DNA of 64,000 bases from CAZOVB01 sp964583095 (GTDB lineage Bacteria; Planctomycetota; Phycisphaerae; SM23-33). The notes beneath the pieces were generated by a model. That model made no database searches, was not told the origin of the DNA, and was given only the letters and a program-made list of their open reading frames with translations. Location: assembly GCA_964583095.1 (NCBI GenBank), contig CAZOVB010000024.1, forward strand, positions 3,394 through 67,393, in the 5' to 3' direction. This document shows positions 16,049-24,328 of this stretch, in pieces (position 1 is the stretch's first letter; each line of letters opens with the position of its first letter). The position numbers were made by a program, and so were the translations under genes.

Positions 16049-16279
16049 TCAGAGCGTCCACCAACCTCGCCATTGGATGCGGATCGGGAAACGCAGACGC
16101 CACCAACCAACCTTACCGTTGGTCCCGACATCTTCGCCAGAAGCTCGGTAGAAACCGCCGAGGGTCAGACACTTCTCGCTGCCGCAGAGACGATCATTGC
16201 CGTTATAGCGGGGAGGATCGATCTTACCGCAGGCATCGCAGCGTCTGAACGTAATCAGGTTTTTGATGAACTTTCTCAT
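16049..16279 (-). CDS. Small zinc-finger-like protein, 76 aa
   Basis: MRKFIKNLITFRRCDACGKI has CxxC, followed by C-G-S-E-K-C, a probable zinc ribbon. The C-terminus is Trp-rich. Its start lies in a 20-bp tandem duplication of the -10/ATG segment, so translation probably depends on the upstream 7-codon ORF. Confidence 0.75.
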   Translation of the reverse strand: MRKFIKNLITFRRCDACGKIDPPRYNGNDRLCGSEKCLTLGGFYRASGEDVGTNGKVGWWRLRFPIRIQWRGWWTL

Positions 16280-16310
16280 GATTGATATATCTTTCTCATG
16301 ATTGATATAT
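16271..16310 (-). repeat. 20-bp tandem duplication of -10 box plus start codon
   Basis: Two identical 20-nt units each contain TATATC-AATC-ATG-AGAAAG (minus strand). Only the right-hand copy is next to a CCGG box (P near 16304-16330). Confidence 0.9.
16276..16299 (-). CDS. 7-codon upstream ORF MRKIYQS made by the duplication
   Basis: Leaderless start at the upstream ATG. The stop TGA overlaps the ATG of the 16049-16279 gene (ATGA), which would couple the two. It looks like a by-product of a local duplication, tolerated because of that coupling. Confidence 0.5.
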   Translation of the reverse strand: MRKIYQS

Positions 16311-16333
16311 CTTTCCGCGATTGTGACCGGGGT

Positions 16334-16753
16334 TTATCGCTCGCTGGGTAGATAGACAGTCCATCCGCATTGCTTTTGATCTTGACCGTAGCGAGGACCG
16401 ACCCAAACATCGATCTTGTCAAGCGGGAAGTCCGTATACGGAATGTCTTGCGATGCCAGTTCTCCGCCATTGCCATCTTCGCAGACGAGGCGAGCGCCGT
16501 CGTCATCTTCGTTGAGAGTCAGTTTCCAGAAGTATTCCTCATGCTTAGCCTGGAGAGCCTTGTTGGTCTTGTGATGGCTCAGGATGGCATCGATGAGCCA
16601 GAACGCCGAAGCCTTTTCAGCGATGTACTTCATGCCTTCGGTAAAGCATGAGCCGCGGAACAGGGGACCAGCAGCATAGAAGTTCTCGCTGCCGTAGAAG
16701 TTCGAGAGGTTATTGCGGATCTCTTGGGCGAGAGGGGTGAGTTTGGCGGGCAT
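16334..16753 (-). CDS. DUF6876-like protein, 139 aa
   Basis: MPAKLTPLAQEIRNNLSNFY, then C-F-T-E-G-M-K-Y-I-A-E-K-A and A-F-W-L-I-D-A-I-L-S-H and Y-T-D-F-P-L. These are the hallmark blocks I associate with the DUF6876 family of phage and bacterial proteins, whose function is unknown. The leader carries CGGAG and P is near 16786-16812. Confidence 0.7.
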   Translation of the reverse strand: MPAKLTPLAQEIRNNLSNFYGSENFYAAGPLFRGSCFTEGMKYIAEKASAFWLIDAILSHHKTNKALQAKHEEYFWKLTLNEDDDGARLVCEDGNGGELASQDIPYTDFPLDKIDVWVGPRYGQDQKQCGWTVYLPSER

Positions 16754-16816
16754 GGTTTGTCTCCGTTAGAGGTTAATTGCTATGCTCAATATATTTCTTT
16801 GGTTTTGTCGCCGGGG

Positions 16817-17152
16817 TTAGGCGATGTTGGTACTGCCGCCAGCAATTAAGGCATTGACAAGATCTCCAGCAGACATGCCGCTTTCTTTCTTGCTTGCCAA
16901 CTTTTCAACAGCGGCGTAATCCTTCGAGAAGTCAGATGCAGTATGGAATCTCATACCAGAAAGGCTGACAACCTTGTCGGCGTACAGGCGGCTGATCGGA
17001 TGCTGATTGATCCAATCTGTACCTTCGCCTTGCTTCTTCGCCTCTTCTCGAACGATCTTCATGGCGGCAGAGTAGGAGTGCAAGACGCCGGTAAGGTTAC
17101 AGGCGTTTTGGACATCGAGGGCGGATTGAGCGGCATCTTGGATAGTTTTCAT
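16817..17152 (-). CDS. Unknown helical protein, 111 aa, leaderless
   Basis: MKTIQDAAQSALDVQNACNL, mostly helical, ending MSAGDLVNALIAGGSTNIA. This pattern resembles many phage 'DUF' proteins with an N-terminal amphipathic helix. The P promoter is at 17157-17183. Confidence 0.75.
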   Translation of the reverse strand: MKTIQDAAQSALDVQNACNLTGVLHSYSAAMKIVREEAKKQGEGTDWINQHPISRLYADKVVSLSGMRFHTASDFSKDYAAVEKLASKKESGMSAGDLVNALIAGGSTNIA

Positions 17153-17186
17153 GATCGATATATTACTCGCTGTTTGTGGCCGGGTA

Positions 17187-17471
17187 TCAGCCAGCGTAGA
17201 TGACAGCGATACAGCCCGCGCCGATCTCATAGCGTCCGTCCATCCACGCCTGATCGAGGACTGCATCTTCAAGATCGCAGCCAGCGGCGTCTTTGCACCA
17301 TCCCTTGAACGTGTCCATTGCTTTCTGTTCGCCGAGTTTCGTCGTGAGGAACGTGCGAACATCCGTGACGTTCATTTCAGACGATTCTCGCATATCGATG
17401 ACAGTGACGGCTTGAATCGGTTCGCCATCTTGGACAGGGATCGTAAACGGTTTTTCTTGAGTTTCGCTCAT
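17187..17471 (-). CDS. Unknown protein, 94 aa
   Basis: MSETQEKPFTIPVQDGEPIQ. The start is set by SD AGGAAAG 8 nt upstream; a longer form would place the SD inside the frame. P is near 17520-17545 (CCGGCCACGG). It is the first minus-strand gene left of the plus-strand island. Confidence 0.75.
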   Translation of the reverse strand: MSETQEKPFTIPVQDGEPIQAVTVIDMRESSEMNVTDVRTFLTTKLGEQKAMDTFKGWCKDAAGCDLEDAVLDQAWMDGRYEIGAGCIAVIYAG

Positions 17472-17611
17472 GATTAAATCTTTCCTGCGCATTCGGGTCC
17501 AAAGCCCGTATCGATCACTATATCAAACACAAACCGTGGCCGGAGTATTAGACCTATAACAACATGCTGAAAAATTAACATTATGGACCTATGCCTAAAG
17601 GCTTTCTCAAT

Positions 17612-17617
17612 TATAAT
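17612..17617 (+). promoter_or_regulatory. TATAAT -10 box for the plus-strand island
   Basis: A perfect TATAAT 14 nt before the ATG at 17632. No good -35 or CCGG box is present, so this unit is not under the P promoter. Confidence 0.45.
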
Positions 17618-17631
17618 ACGAATATGTCTTT

Positions 17632-18426
17632 ATGAATACAAAATACTGTAACGGATGTAAAAAAGAATTGTCTATTGATTGCTTTTCACTGAGGAAAAAA
17701 CGAGACCAAATCGTTGCCAGGTCTCGATGTAAACAATGCGTAAAATCTTACGCCAAGTCCTACAATAAGAATCTAAAAGAATCTGGAGAAAAATCAAAAA
17801 GACGCAAGAAATATAATGAAAACAATCCAAAGTATCAAAGAAGATCGTCGATTAGGACTTTTGCAAGAAAACTATGGATTGAACCAGACAGTCTGTTGGA
17901 ATATGTTGAATCTCATAATGGCAAATGCGACATATGCGATCGTTCTGAATCAGAGGTGGGTACATTACATATTGACCATTGTCACAATAGCGGGCACGTT
18001 CGGGGCCTGCTATGCAGCGCTTGCAATTTGAGCTTAGGCAAGTTTGAAGATGATATTGATCGTTTACAACAAGCAATTAAATACTTAAAACAAGATCCTG
18101 TTGTCAAAAAGCAAGATAAGCCAATTGCTTATGATCCGTCTTGGAATTCTAAACAATCGGAATTGCAAGAAATGATTAATCTGGGAGAAGCGAAAGTCCC
18201 TAAGCAAGGTGATTATGGATTTGATTCAAGGGCTATAGTAGCCGTTATCGGAGGACCGGGAGTGTCTAAAGATTCATTAACCAAAAAGACTTGCACAAAA
18301 TGCGATATAGAAAAAGACATAACTTATTTTGTTAAACGGCCAAGACGGAAATCAGGCAGAGATTCTATATGTAAAGAGTGTCACAATGCTAGGGTTAAAA
18401 AATCAAAAAGAAAGAAGAGGCAATAG
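17632..18426 (+). CDS. Endonuclease VII-type (His-Me) nuclease with zinc motifs, 264 aa
   Basis: The N-terminus has C-N-G-C and C-K-Q-C pairs. The core L-H-I-D-H-C-H...G-H-V-R-G-L-L-C-S-A-C-N matches the recombination endonuclease VII family (T4 gp49-like), and C-N-x-x-L-G-K-F-x-D-D follows. The C-terminal part repeats a Cys-rich element (CTKCDIEKD...CKECHNARVKK). The family cuts branched DNA or acts as a mobile nuclease; the AT-rich composition and opposite strand suggest this is an inserted homing-type gene. It overlaps the next gene by one base. Confidence 0.85.
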   Translation: MNTKYCNGCKKELSIDCFSLRKKRDQIVARSRCKQCVKSYAKSYNKNLKESGEKSKRRKKYNENNPKYQRRSSIRTFARKLWIEPDSLLEYVESHNGKCDICDRSESEVGTLHIDHCHNSGHVRGLLCSACNLSLGKFEDDIDRLQQAIKYLKQDPVVKKQDKPIAYDPSWNSKQSELQEMINLGEAKVPKQGDYGFDSRAIVAVIGGPGVSKDSLTKKTCTKCDIEKDITYFVKRPRRKSGRDSICKECHNARVKKSKRKKRQ

Positions 18427-19043
18427 TGCTTTTAATAGGACAACCGAAATCTGCAAGCACAAGCCTTGTCTACACATTGGCTCATTACACTCAGTGCGAA
18501 GCCAAAACGGTATTAGAGAAGAAACATAAAAAGTACCGTATGGACAACAACCACTTAACGCGTGCAGAGATGTTGGCTAAAAAAAGAGTTTGCGTGCCAG
18601 CAAAAGAAGAATTCGATTTACCCGGACCTGATTACAGAACCTATCCAAAACAACTTTTGGAAGAATTAGTCAATAGCAAATCAGAAATATGGAGACTGCA
18701 TATACCTCCAACTGTAAATAACATCGCCAATATAAAAGGACTTCCTTTCATTCTTTTAACAAGAAGCCCGTTAGACTCAACAGATGCTTTTGAAAGACAC
18801 ATGCCTGAACACTTTGATAAGGATGTGCGTCAAAACCTTATTGCAAAAAAGAATAGGCACAAAGTTGTCGATGCATTAAAACGTTGGAAAGAGGGTTGGG
18901 TTAAAAGCAACACTAATCATATTCATATACATTTTCACAACTTGGTTTCTCAGCCTGAGAGAGAACTGGAAAGAGCGCTTGATTTTTTAGGTTATCCTAA
19001 TACACAGAACATTGAACTACAAAAACGCAGATATACGAGGTAA
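18426..19043 (+). CDS. Sulfotransferase-like protein, 205 aa
   Basis: GTG start overlapping the previous TAG by one base. The N-terminal GQPKSASTSL matches the 5'-phosphosulfate (PAPS) loop, and LLTRSPLDSTDAF fits the 3'-phosphate motif of sulfotransferases. The family transfers sulfate from PAPS to sugars or other acceptors. In a phage it could modify surface glycans. Length is a little short for the family, and the acceptor is unknown. Confidence 0.75.
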   Translation: MLLIGQPKSASTSLVYTLAHYTQCEAKTVLEKKHKKYRMDNNHLTRAEMLAKKRVCVPAKEEFDLPGPDYRTYPKQLLEELVNSKSEIWRLHIPPTVNNIANIKGLPFILLTRSPLDSTDAFERHMPEHFDKDVRQNLIAKKNRHKVVDALKRWKEGWVKSNTNHIHIHFHNLVSQPERELERALDFLGYPNTQNIELQKRRYTR

Positions 19044-19268
19044 CTATTCAACCATCGTGCTTGGCGGGCCATCATTAGGGTTTCTGACATCAGGATTATT
19101 AGAGCAACTGGAAATAATCAAGATGAGCAAAGACAGAGAGATGCATACACCAATTAACCATCCTCTTCGTTTGCCCTTATACTTATCTCCTTCCCACCAA
19201 TCTTTCAGGCCATCGTATTCGTCAGCGCCAAGGACGCCTGCAATCTTTTCGGACATTTGCTCATTCAT
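19044..19268 (-). CDS. Small single-pass membrane protein, 74 aa
   Basis: [20 protein letters not shown], then a basic patch KGKRRG and one membrane helix ([19 protein letters not shown]). Its ATG overlaps the stop of the prepilin gene (ATGA), so the two are translated together. It ends back to back with the sulfotransferase. Confidence 0.75.
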   Translation of the reverse strand: MNEQMSEKIAGVLGADEYDGLKDWWEGDKYKGKRRGWLIGVCISLSLLILIISSCSNNPDVRNPNDGPPSTMVE

Positions 19269-20068
19269 TGTTGCTTCCAATCAAAAGTGAATCCATCTCC
19301 ATTAACAGTGGTGCGTTCTACATCTACAACTTCTGCGTGTCCATCAGCAAAATTAGCATTCCATTTGCTTGAACTATTATGCCAAAACAGTTCTTCATAT
19401 TCGCTGATATTAAATGCGTTTTGGAAATAAGCATCAGGGTTGACATCATAAGCCGTAATCCTCGCTCCGGGTTCAGAAGAAAGAACAAAGCGAGAAGGAT
19501 TTCTGATATCAGATCGATTTGCAGATCTAGACGGAGAAGGCTCGGTCATGCTCGCAGCCTGTTCTTGTGCCGTTAGGCTATCCGCCCTCAAGTTGCCATA
19601 ATCGTTGACTCCATCAGAATCAGAATCTTCCCATTTGCTGTTCATAGCATACGAAGTTCCAGTGTAGCGGTACAACTCGATTTCATCAGACGGGCAGCGA
19701 GATACCGCTAAACTGTTGCCTCCGTCATCCGCATTGAAGTAATCATTAAGCGGGCGAATATTAGGAGTGTAGTTCCCGTAGTTTAGCGTTCCGAGTGTAG
19801 CCGTTCCTGCGTCGCCAGCAAAAAGGTAGACGCTACCTCCAGACGTATTGTCATTCGGATCCGGTCGATTAGAGGGATATTCTCCCTTATGCTCATCTGC
19901 GTACATTTCAAACGCAAGACCAAGTTGTCTCATGTTCGAGAGACATTGCATGTTCTTTGCTGTCCTTCGTGCTGCACCAAGTGCGGGCAGCAGGATGCTG
20001 ATGAGCAGTGCGATGATCGAAATGACCACCAACAGTTCGATGAGGGTAAAAGCAGTGTTGCGTTTCAT
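19265..20068 (-). CDS. Type IV prepilin-like protein of the planctomycete type, 267 aa
   Basis: [20 protein letters not shown] is a class III signal/prepilin helix: a short basic leader, then F-T-L-I-E-L with Glu5. It is followed by the N-M-R-Q-L-G-L-A block and, near the C-terminus, [10 protein letters not shown]. These traits characterise the large planctomycete/PVC families of secretion-pseudopilin-like proteins. SD GAAAGG and a P promoter (near 20085-20113) show it is under phage control. Possibly captured from the host and used at the cell surface, or as a pilus mimic. Confidence 0.85.
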   Translation of the reverse strand: MKRNTAFTLIELLVVISIIALLISILLPALGAARRTAKNMQCLSNMRQLGLAFEMYADEHKGEYPSNRPDPNDNTSGGSVYLFAGDAGTATLGTLNYGNYTPNIRPLNDYFNADDGGNSLAVSRCPSDEIELYRYTGTSYAMNSKWEDSDSDGVNDYGNLRADSLTAQEQAASMTEPSPSRSANRSDIRNPSRFVLSSEPGARITAYDVNPDAYFQNAFNISEYEELFWHNSSSKWNANFADGHAEVVDVERTTVNGDGFTFDWKQQ

Positions 20069-20116
20069 GGTGTAACCTTTCAAAGGATATATTTCTTGAG
20101 AGTTGTGACCGGGGGA

Positions 20117-20341
20117 TCAGAGAGCCATCGTCGGCGACAGTTTGCAGACCATCGAGCAGTCAAAGTTGCAGACATGTTCGCCTGCTGCGTTGTAGCCCTT
20201 GATGTACTCGACGTTGATCGCCAGATCGCAGCCGTTGAGGGTTTCGCCGATTCTTTCTTCAGCCTCAAGTAGGCTGGGGAATTCTGCGGAGGTTCCATCG
20301 CCGTAGGTAGCGACGATACGAGTTGCGTTTTTGTCATTCAT
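20117..20341 (-). CDS. Unknown protein, 74 aa, leaderless
   Basis: MNDKNATRIVATYGDGTSAE, strand-helix-strand pattern with three Cys near the end. The P promoter is at 20346-20372. Confidence 0.75.
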   Translation of the reverse strand: MNDKNATRIVATYGDGTSAEFPSLLEAEERIGETLNGCDLAINVEYIKGYNAAGEHVCNFDCSMVCKLSPTMAL

Positions 20342-20376
20342 AATTGATATATTTCTTTAGGATTGTGACCGGGGGA

Positions 20377-20742
20377 TTAAACGTCGCTAAGGTTCCAACC
20401 GTAAACGTCAGCATCAGGCAACTTGACAGGCTCGGGACCACAAACCATTTCAAAGACCTTCTTAACCTTCTCGTCGTCTTCTTCGTTTTGCAAAAAGTCA
20501 GAGATATGTTCAATCAAGTTCTTGTAACTGCCGTAATGCTCGAAGTAATCCTTGCCGAGGAACCAAGTTCCATTGAACTCTTCATCATTAGGATGAGAGG
20601 TAGAGACAATGGTGACGTTCGGAATACCTGCGCCAGGCTCATCTCGCAAGTTCTGAACGATGGTTTCGAGACTCGTACCATCTTGGTACGATTTGTTGAG
20701 AACGATCTTATCGTTAGTGTAGATTGCTTTGACTTGGATCAT
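20377..20742 (-). CDS. Unknown acidic protein, 121 aa
   Basis: MIQVKAIYTNDKIVLNKSYQ. Mixed alpha/beta with an acidic helix (NEEDDEKVKKVFEM). SD AAAGGA lies in a leader that also has the TTGTA block. Confidence 0.75.
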   Translation of the reverse strand: MIQVKAIYTNDKIVLNKSYQDGTSLETIVQNLRDEPGAGIPNVTIVSTSHPNDEEFNGTWFLGKDYFEHYGSYKNLIEHISDFLQNEEDDEKVKKVFEMVCGPEPVKLPDADVYGWNLSDV

Positions 20743-20808
20743 GGTTTGTGTCCTTTCGGTTGAGTTTCGTACAACCGATATATTTATCCGCGTTTGTCGC
20801 CGGGGGTA

Positions 20809-21633
20809 TCAATCCATCTTAGGGACGCGATTAATGCCAACCGTAGACGGCAACTTAACCGCGTCGCCGTTCAACTCGGCAGTCTTCGCCCACCAAATAT
20901 GCTTGTAGTATACGCGAGTACCGCAATAATTCGTAGAGCCAACTCGAACATGCTTCTTACGCTTTTGCTTGGGCTGATTGACAATGAAAGGACCGCTCGA
21001 TCCTCCGATGGAGTAAGCGCCATGCAACTGAACGCGCCAACCTTCATCCAACTGCGGCATAATGACATGCTTGCACACCATCTCATGAATACGATCCGCT
21101 TCTCGCTTCTTTTCCTTTTCCCACTCTTCATCAGTCTTGATCCAAGACGGTCGGCGATCAAAGTCAAGCGTAATGCCCGCCTGCTTTGCTTCTGCAACCG
21201 TCATGGCAGCATTGACGATAGCGTTGAGTTTCTTCTTCGGCATGTTGACAAAGGTCGAAGTGATACCGCCTACCCAGTCATTCCAACCGCCATCGGTCGT
21301 TCCGCCAGATACGCTCAACGTCATCTGAACGCCGTCGATAATGACTTCGGGATAAGAGCCGCCGTCCTTGGGAACGATCTCGATCTTGTCCTTGGGAACA
21401 GCGAAGTAAAGGTATGACCCCAACTTGGAAGTCCAAAACTTCGAGCCATTCGCACGGTAATGCTTGAACTCCAAAACATCGACTTCGCGAGCCAGCATCT
21501 TGGGATGATCAAAGTCAAAACTCGCTCGGTTCGGCAGATAGCCAACCTTGAGAATGATGAACGGGGCTTCATCAGTAGTCATGAAGTATTCATCGATGAC
21601 ATGGGTTTTCTTGCTTACTTCGCTCAACAGCAT
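20809..21633 (-). CDS. Unknown protein, 274 aa
   Basis: MLLSEVSKKTHVIDEYFMTT. Long soluble protein; residues 150-190 form a charged helix (DEEWEKEKKREADRIHEM), and the C-terminus is basic (PKQKRKKHVRVGS). SD AAGGAA and P near 21670-21695. No family is recognised. Confidence 0.8.
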   Translation of the reverse strand: MLLSEVSKKTHVIDEYFMTTDEAPFIILKVGYLPNRASFDFDHPKMLAREVDVLEFKHYRANGSKFWTSKLGSYLYFAVPKDKIEIVPKDGGSYPEVIIDGVQMTLSVSGGTTDGGWNDWVGGITSTFVNMPKKKLNAIVNAAMTVAEAKQAGITLDFDRRPSWIKTDEEWEKEKKREADRIHEMVCKHVIMPQLDEGWRVQLHGAYSIGGSSGPFIVNQPKQKRKKHVRVGSTNYCGTRVYYKHIWWAKTAELNGDAVKLPSTVGINRVPKMD

Positions 21634-21698
21634 GGTTTATTCCTTGTAGGGGTAATCGGTGCTGATCGATATAGCAAAGAAACCTTGTCGCCGGGGGA

Positions 21699-22220
21699 CT
21701 ACGGACGCTCGTCTCCATCCATGTATGCCAACGCATCCGCGTACTTCTTTTCGAGATATTCTCGCTCGCTCGTCTTGAGCTTTTCGAGCCGGTCAGGATC
21801 CGTATTGTCAGCGATATCGGCTCGCTTGATCCACTCGGGGAGAGGATTCTTGTAAGAGAGAATCCGCTTGATGAACTGCATGTAACCCTTCTTGCCCTTT
21901 TCTTCAGGCATCTTGGTTACAACACCCACAATCTCAACGACGCGAGAGACTTCCGCAAGCTCGTAATCAGTCGTGGCTCCAGCCGCTTCTTCGAGCATGC
22001 CGTACAACTTCCCTTCGGTCATGCCCTCAACGTCTTCAATGACATCGTGAAGAACGGCGGCAGCGCGAATCACCTCGTAGTCTTCATCGCTATCAACGTA
22101 CCCCATGTACTCATGTTGAGAGACGCGGATCGGGTGGAGAATGTAGGGTTCGTTGTTCTTGTCGAGAACACCTGCGTGGAGTTCTGTAGCGACTCGGATT
22201 GCTGCTTCGTATATGTTCAT
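21699..22220 (-). CDS. HD-domain hydrolase, RelA/SpoT-hydrolase (MESH1)-like, 173 aa
   Basis: MNIYEAAIRVATELHAG...YILHPIRV...AAVLHDVIED...K-R-A-D-I-A-D-N-T-D-P-D gives the His (about 15, 29), HD (58-59), ED (62-63) and distal Asp residues of the (p)ppGpp hydrolase branch of the HD superfamily. The stand-alone form is like small alarmone hydrolases. A phage could use it to lower the host stringent response; other phosphohydrolase substrates are possible. No P promoter; read with 22256-22720. Confidence 0.8.
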   Translation of the reverse strand: MNIYEAAIRVATELHAGVLDKNNEPYILHPIRVSQHEYMGYVDSDEDYEVIRAAAVLHDVIEDVEGMTEGKLYGMLEEAAGATTDYELAEVSRVVEIVGVVTKMPEEKGKKGYMQFIKRILSYKNPLPEWIKRADIADNTDPDRLEKLKTSEREYLEKKYADALAYMDGDERP

Positions 22221-22255
22221 GGTTATTTAATGGAGAGAAGTTTTGGGGATCAAGG

Positions 22256-22720
22256 TCAACGTAAATCGTCGCCACGGTAGTATCTCATCCGCTCGTCGCC
22301 GGTGAAATTGTCGGTAAGGTAAATATACAGCGTACCGTCAAACTCATCGGGGTACTTGTACTTGGCGTAAACGTAAGCAACTCGTTTTGCCGTCTGAAAA
22401 GAGAACACGGTTCGTTCGTACTGGTCAGCGGTAAAGAAAACTTGCCCGTTGTTGACGTACAGGTTGTCAGCGAAGTTGACATTGAGAAGCCAATCGTATC
22501 GCTTACTTTGTGAAACGCTTGAACCATCTTCGAGGTCGAGCAGTTCGGTGTAAGCGTAGGATCGGAGATCCCTCAAGTCGTCGTGACGATCCCTTGTATT
22601 CTCGGAGACGCCAGGTGCTTCTGCCTGCAACCCTATCTCATCGATAGTGGGTTCAGGTCCGAAAATGAGGTAGAGGATGATCGCTACGTTGAGTAGTCCA
22701 AATCCGAGTTTTGCAAACAT
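22256..22720 (-). CDS. Membrane-anchored protein, 154 aa
   Basis: MFAKLGFGLLNVAIILYLIF forms one N-terminal membrane helix; the rest is a soluble Tyr/Asp-rich domain, probably outside the cytoplasm. SD AAAGG and P near 22745-22772 (CCGGCCACAA). First gene of a pair with the HD hydrolase. Confidence 0.75.
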   Translation of the reverse strand: MFAKLGFGLLNVAIILYLIFGPEPTIDEIGLQAEAPGVSENTRDRHDDLRDLRSYAYTELLDLEDGSSVSQSKRYDWLLNVNFADNLYVNNGQVFFTADQYERTVFSFQTAKRVAYVYAKYKYPDEFDGTLYIYLTDNFTGDERMRYYRGDDLR

Positions 22721-22813
22721 GGTGATTGCCTTTCTATGCTCAATATATTTCTACTCGATTGTGGCCGGAGGATAGCTCGCCGTTATTTATATCAGAACTT
22801 TGAACGCCATTCG

Positions 22814-22935
22814 GTGCTTATCTGGTGCTTAATTCGGTGTTGGCAGGTGCTTAGGGTAAAAATGGTCTGCGCCGTTATACTCTTAATTGGTAATTAAGAG
22901 ACGAATTTCTAGCAAATTGGTGCTTTCTTCCAAAA
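22814..22935 (-). repeat. Four copies of the AAGCACC element
   Basis: On the minus strand TAAGCACC or AAGCACC occurs at about 22814-22822, 22825-22832, 22850-22857 and 22919-22926. Two copies are followed by GAAT. The same TAGCACCGAAT core recurs between 51.1 and 53.9 kb. Confidence 0.6.
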
Positions 22936-23056
22936 GATGCCGCGCCGTTATACTCTTACTACTTCTGTAGTAAGAGATGAAATCTCGTAATTTTGGGGGA
23001 TGAACTGCGACATAAGCCCTACGCCGTTATACTCTAACTACGTTAGAGACGAGATC
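22869..23056. ncRNA. Three structured repeats, each CGCCGTTATACTCT plus a perfect hairpin
   Basis: A constant CGCCGTTATA leads into a hairpin at 22880-22900, 22953-22975 and 23031-23047 and then GA(C/T)GA. The three stems have different sequences but each pairs perfectly (9, 10 and 7 bp). Maintained pairing with changing sequence points to selection for structure. They sit in a 290-nt gene-free stretch. Could be a small RNA, protein-binding sites or a replication or packaging signal. Confidence 0.6.
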
Positions 23057-23065
23057 TGCATTCAC

Positions 23066-23374
23066 CTAACTGAGTAAATAAACCGCTGCCGCATCGTCCA
23101 TGAAAATGTATTCGACGGCAGAGTGGACGATGAAAACGCATTCGTTGCCGCAGAAATGCCCCAGTTTAAATCGTACAGCCCAATCAGAGGCAAGACTGAG
23201 GTCTGACCCCTCTAAATAGCCGAGGCTCTCAGAAACGATCCTGAGCGATTCCGGGTCAACCTTCTCTTTGAACTGATCGAAGGTGATTCCCTCCGCCTCT
23301 TCGACCATCAAAGCGAGGTCATTCACCAGGTGGTCAGGACATCCGACGCAGTTAAGGGCATAGTTGTAGTTCAT
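23066..23374 (-). CDS. Unknown acidic protein, 102 aa, leaderless
   Basis: MNYNYALNCVGCPDHLVNDL, with C-x-x-C near the start, helical and acidic. The leaderless P promoter is at 23379-23405. Confidence 0.75.
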   Translation of the reverse strand: MNYNYALNCVGCPDHLVNDLALMVEEAEGITFDQFKEKVDPESLRIVSESLGYLEGSDLSLASDWAVRFKLGHFCGNECVFIVHSAVEYIFMDDAAAVYLLS

Positions 23375-23407
23375 GCTCAATATATTTCTTATCTTTTGTC
23401 GCCGGGG

Positions 23408-23439
23408 GAAAAGAACTGGCCCCCTTTCGGAGGCCAGTC
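23408..23439 (-). terminator. Intrinsic terminator
   Basis: ACTGGCC, loop, GGCCAGT, then TCTTTT on the minus strand. Downstream of the DUF932 gene. Confidence 0.8.
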
Positions 23440-23468
23440 TTGAGCAATGAGGTTGCTCGGTCGGGATC

Positions 23469-24257
23469 TTAGTTGAGCAGAGCAGCGTTCATCGACGGAT
23501 CAACTGCCGAGAGCTTCAGATCCGAAGCGAACTCGGTAGCGAAGAAGCCGCTAAGCCGCTGGGTGCGGTCGTGGAACGTTACGCCGTTACGCTGGGCAGT
23601 CTTCTTGCTGACCTCGGTGACAGCGTTGTGCAGCGACCAAGCCGTGCGAGGCTTGAAATCGTCATACGACGGCTCATGCCATTCGTCCAAGATCTTGATC
23701 ATGTCGCCGTCAGGAACAACTTTCGCCTCGCGGATCATGCGACCCGTGAAGTGATACGCTTCCCTATCCGACAGATCGGTGTTGCGGAGACGATCAAAGA
23801 GATCGCGTTGCTGCCGACAGATGTCATCGAGAACGTTGAGAGCCTCGGACATCTTGTCTTGGATCGTGCTGATAACGCCGGGGATGTGCTTGGCTCGAAC
23901 AACTTGGCTTGCAAAGAAGCAACCATTGGTGCAAACCATGACTTGCGAGCCAAAGCCGACTCGAAGAGCCATCGATTTGTCGTAGCTGTTCATGATGCCA
24001 ACCATCATTCGAACAGACGGATCGACGTTGAGCGTGAGCGGCATCGTACCGACCATCTTTTCGCGAGCCTTGTCGAGGGTGAACTGCCGCAGATCCTTGC
24101 CAGCGGGATCTCGCAAGATCTCGTAGCCTCGGCTGTTCAAGGCACATTCCATCAGATCGATGGCGTCGCCGTGGGAAACAGGCTGGTACGTCGAGGTTTT
24201 CTCGACATGGCTGGGAACAACGGCGGATCGGACTTGGGCTTCGGTATGCGAGGGCAT
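23469..24257 (-). CDS. DUF932 phage/plasmid-like protein, 262 aa
   Basis: Start MPSHTEAQVRSAVVPSHVEK, chosen from the SD (TTTTGGAG, 5 nt spacing). Contains P-L-T-L-N-V-D...R-M-M-V-G-I-M-N-S-Y-D, G-S-Q-V-M-V-C-T-N-G-C-F-F-A and T-A-W-S-L-H-N-A-V-T-E-V-S-K blocks that define DUF932 (phage/plasmid-like, TIGR03299 group). The family is common on phages and plasmids and its role is unknown. Own promoter and strong terminator. Confidence 0.85.
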   Translation of the reverse strand: MPSHTEAQVRSAVVPSHVEKTSTYQPVSHGDAIDLMECALNSRGYEILRDPAGKDLRQFTLDKAREKMVGTMPLTLNVDPSVRMMVGIMNSYDKSMALRVGFGSQVMVCTNGCFFASQVVRAKHIPGVISTIQDKMSEALNVLDDICRQQRDLFDRLRNTDLSDREAYHFTGRMIREAKVVPDGDMIKILDEWHEPSYDDFKPRTAWSLHNAVTEVSKKTAQRNGVTFHDRTQRLSGFFATEFASDLKLSAVDPSMNAALLN

Positions 24258-24328
24258 GGGGGTCTCCAAAAGAGGGATGTTGGTGAATTCTACAACCGAT
24301 ATATTTTATCAGTTTTGTGACCGGAGGA

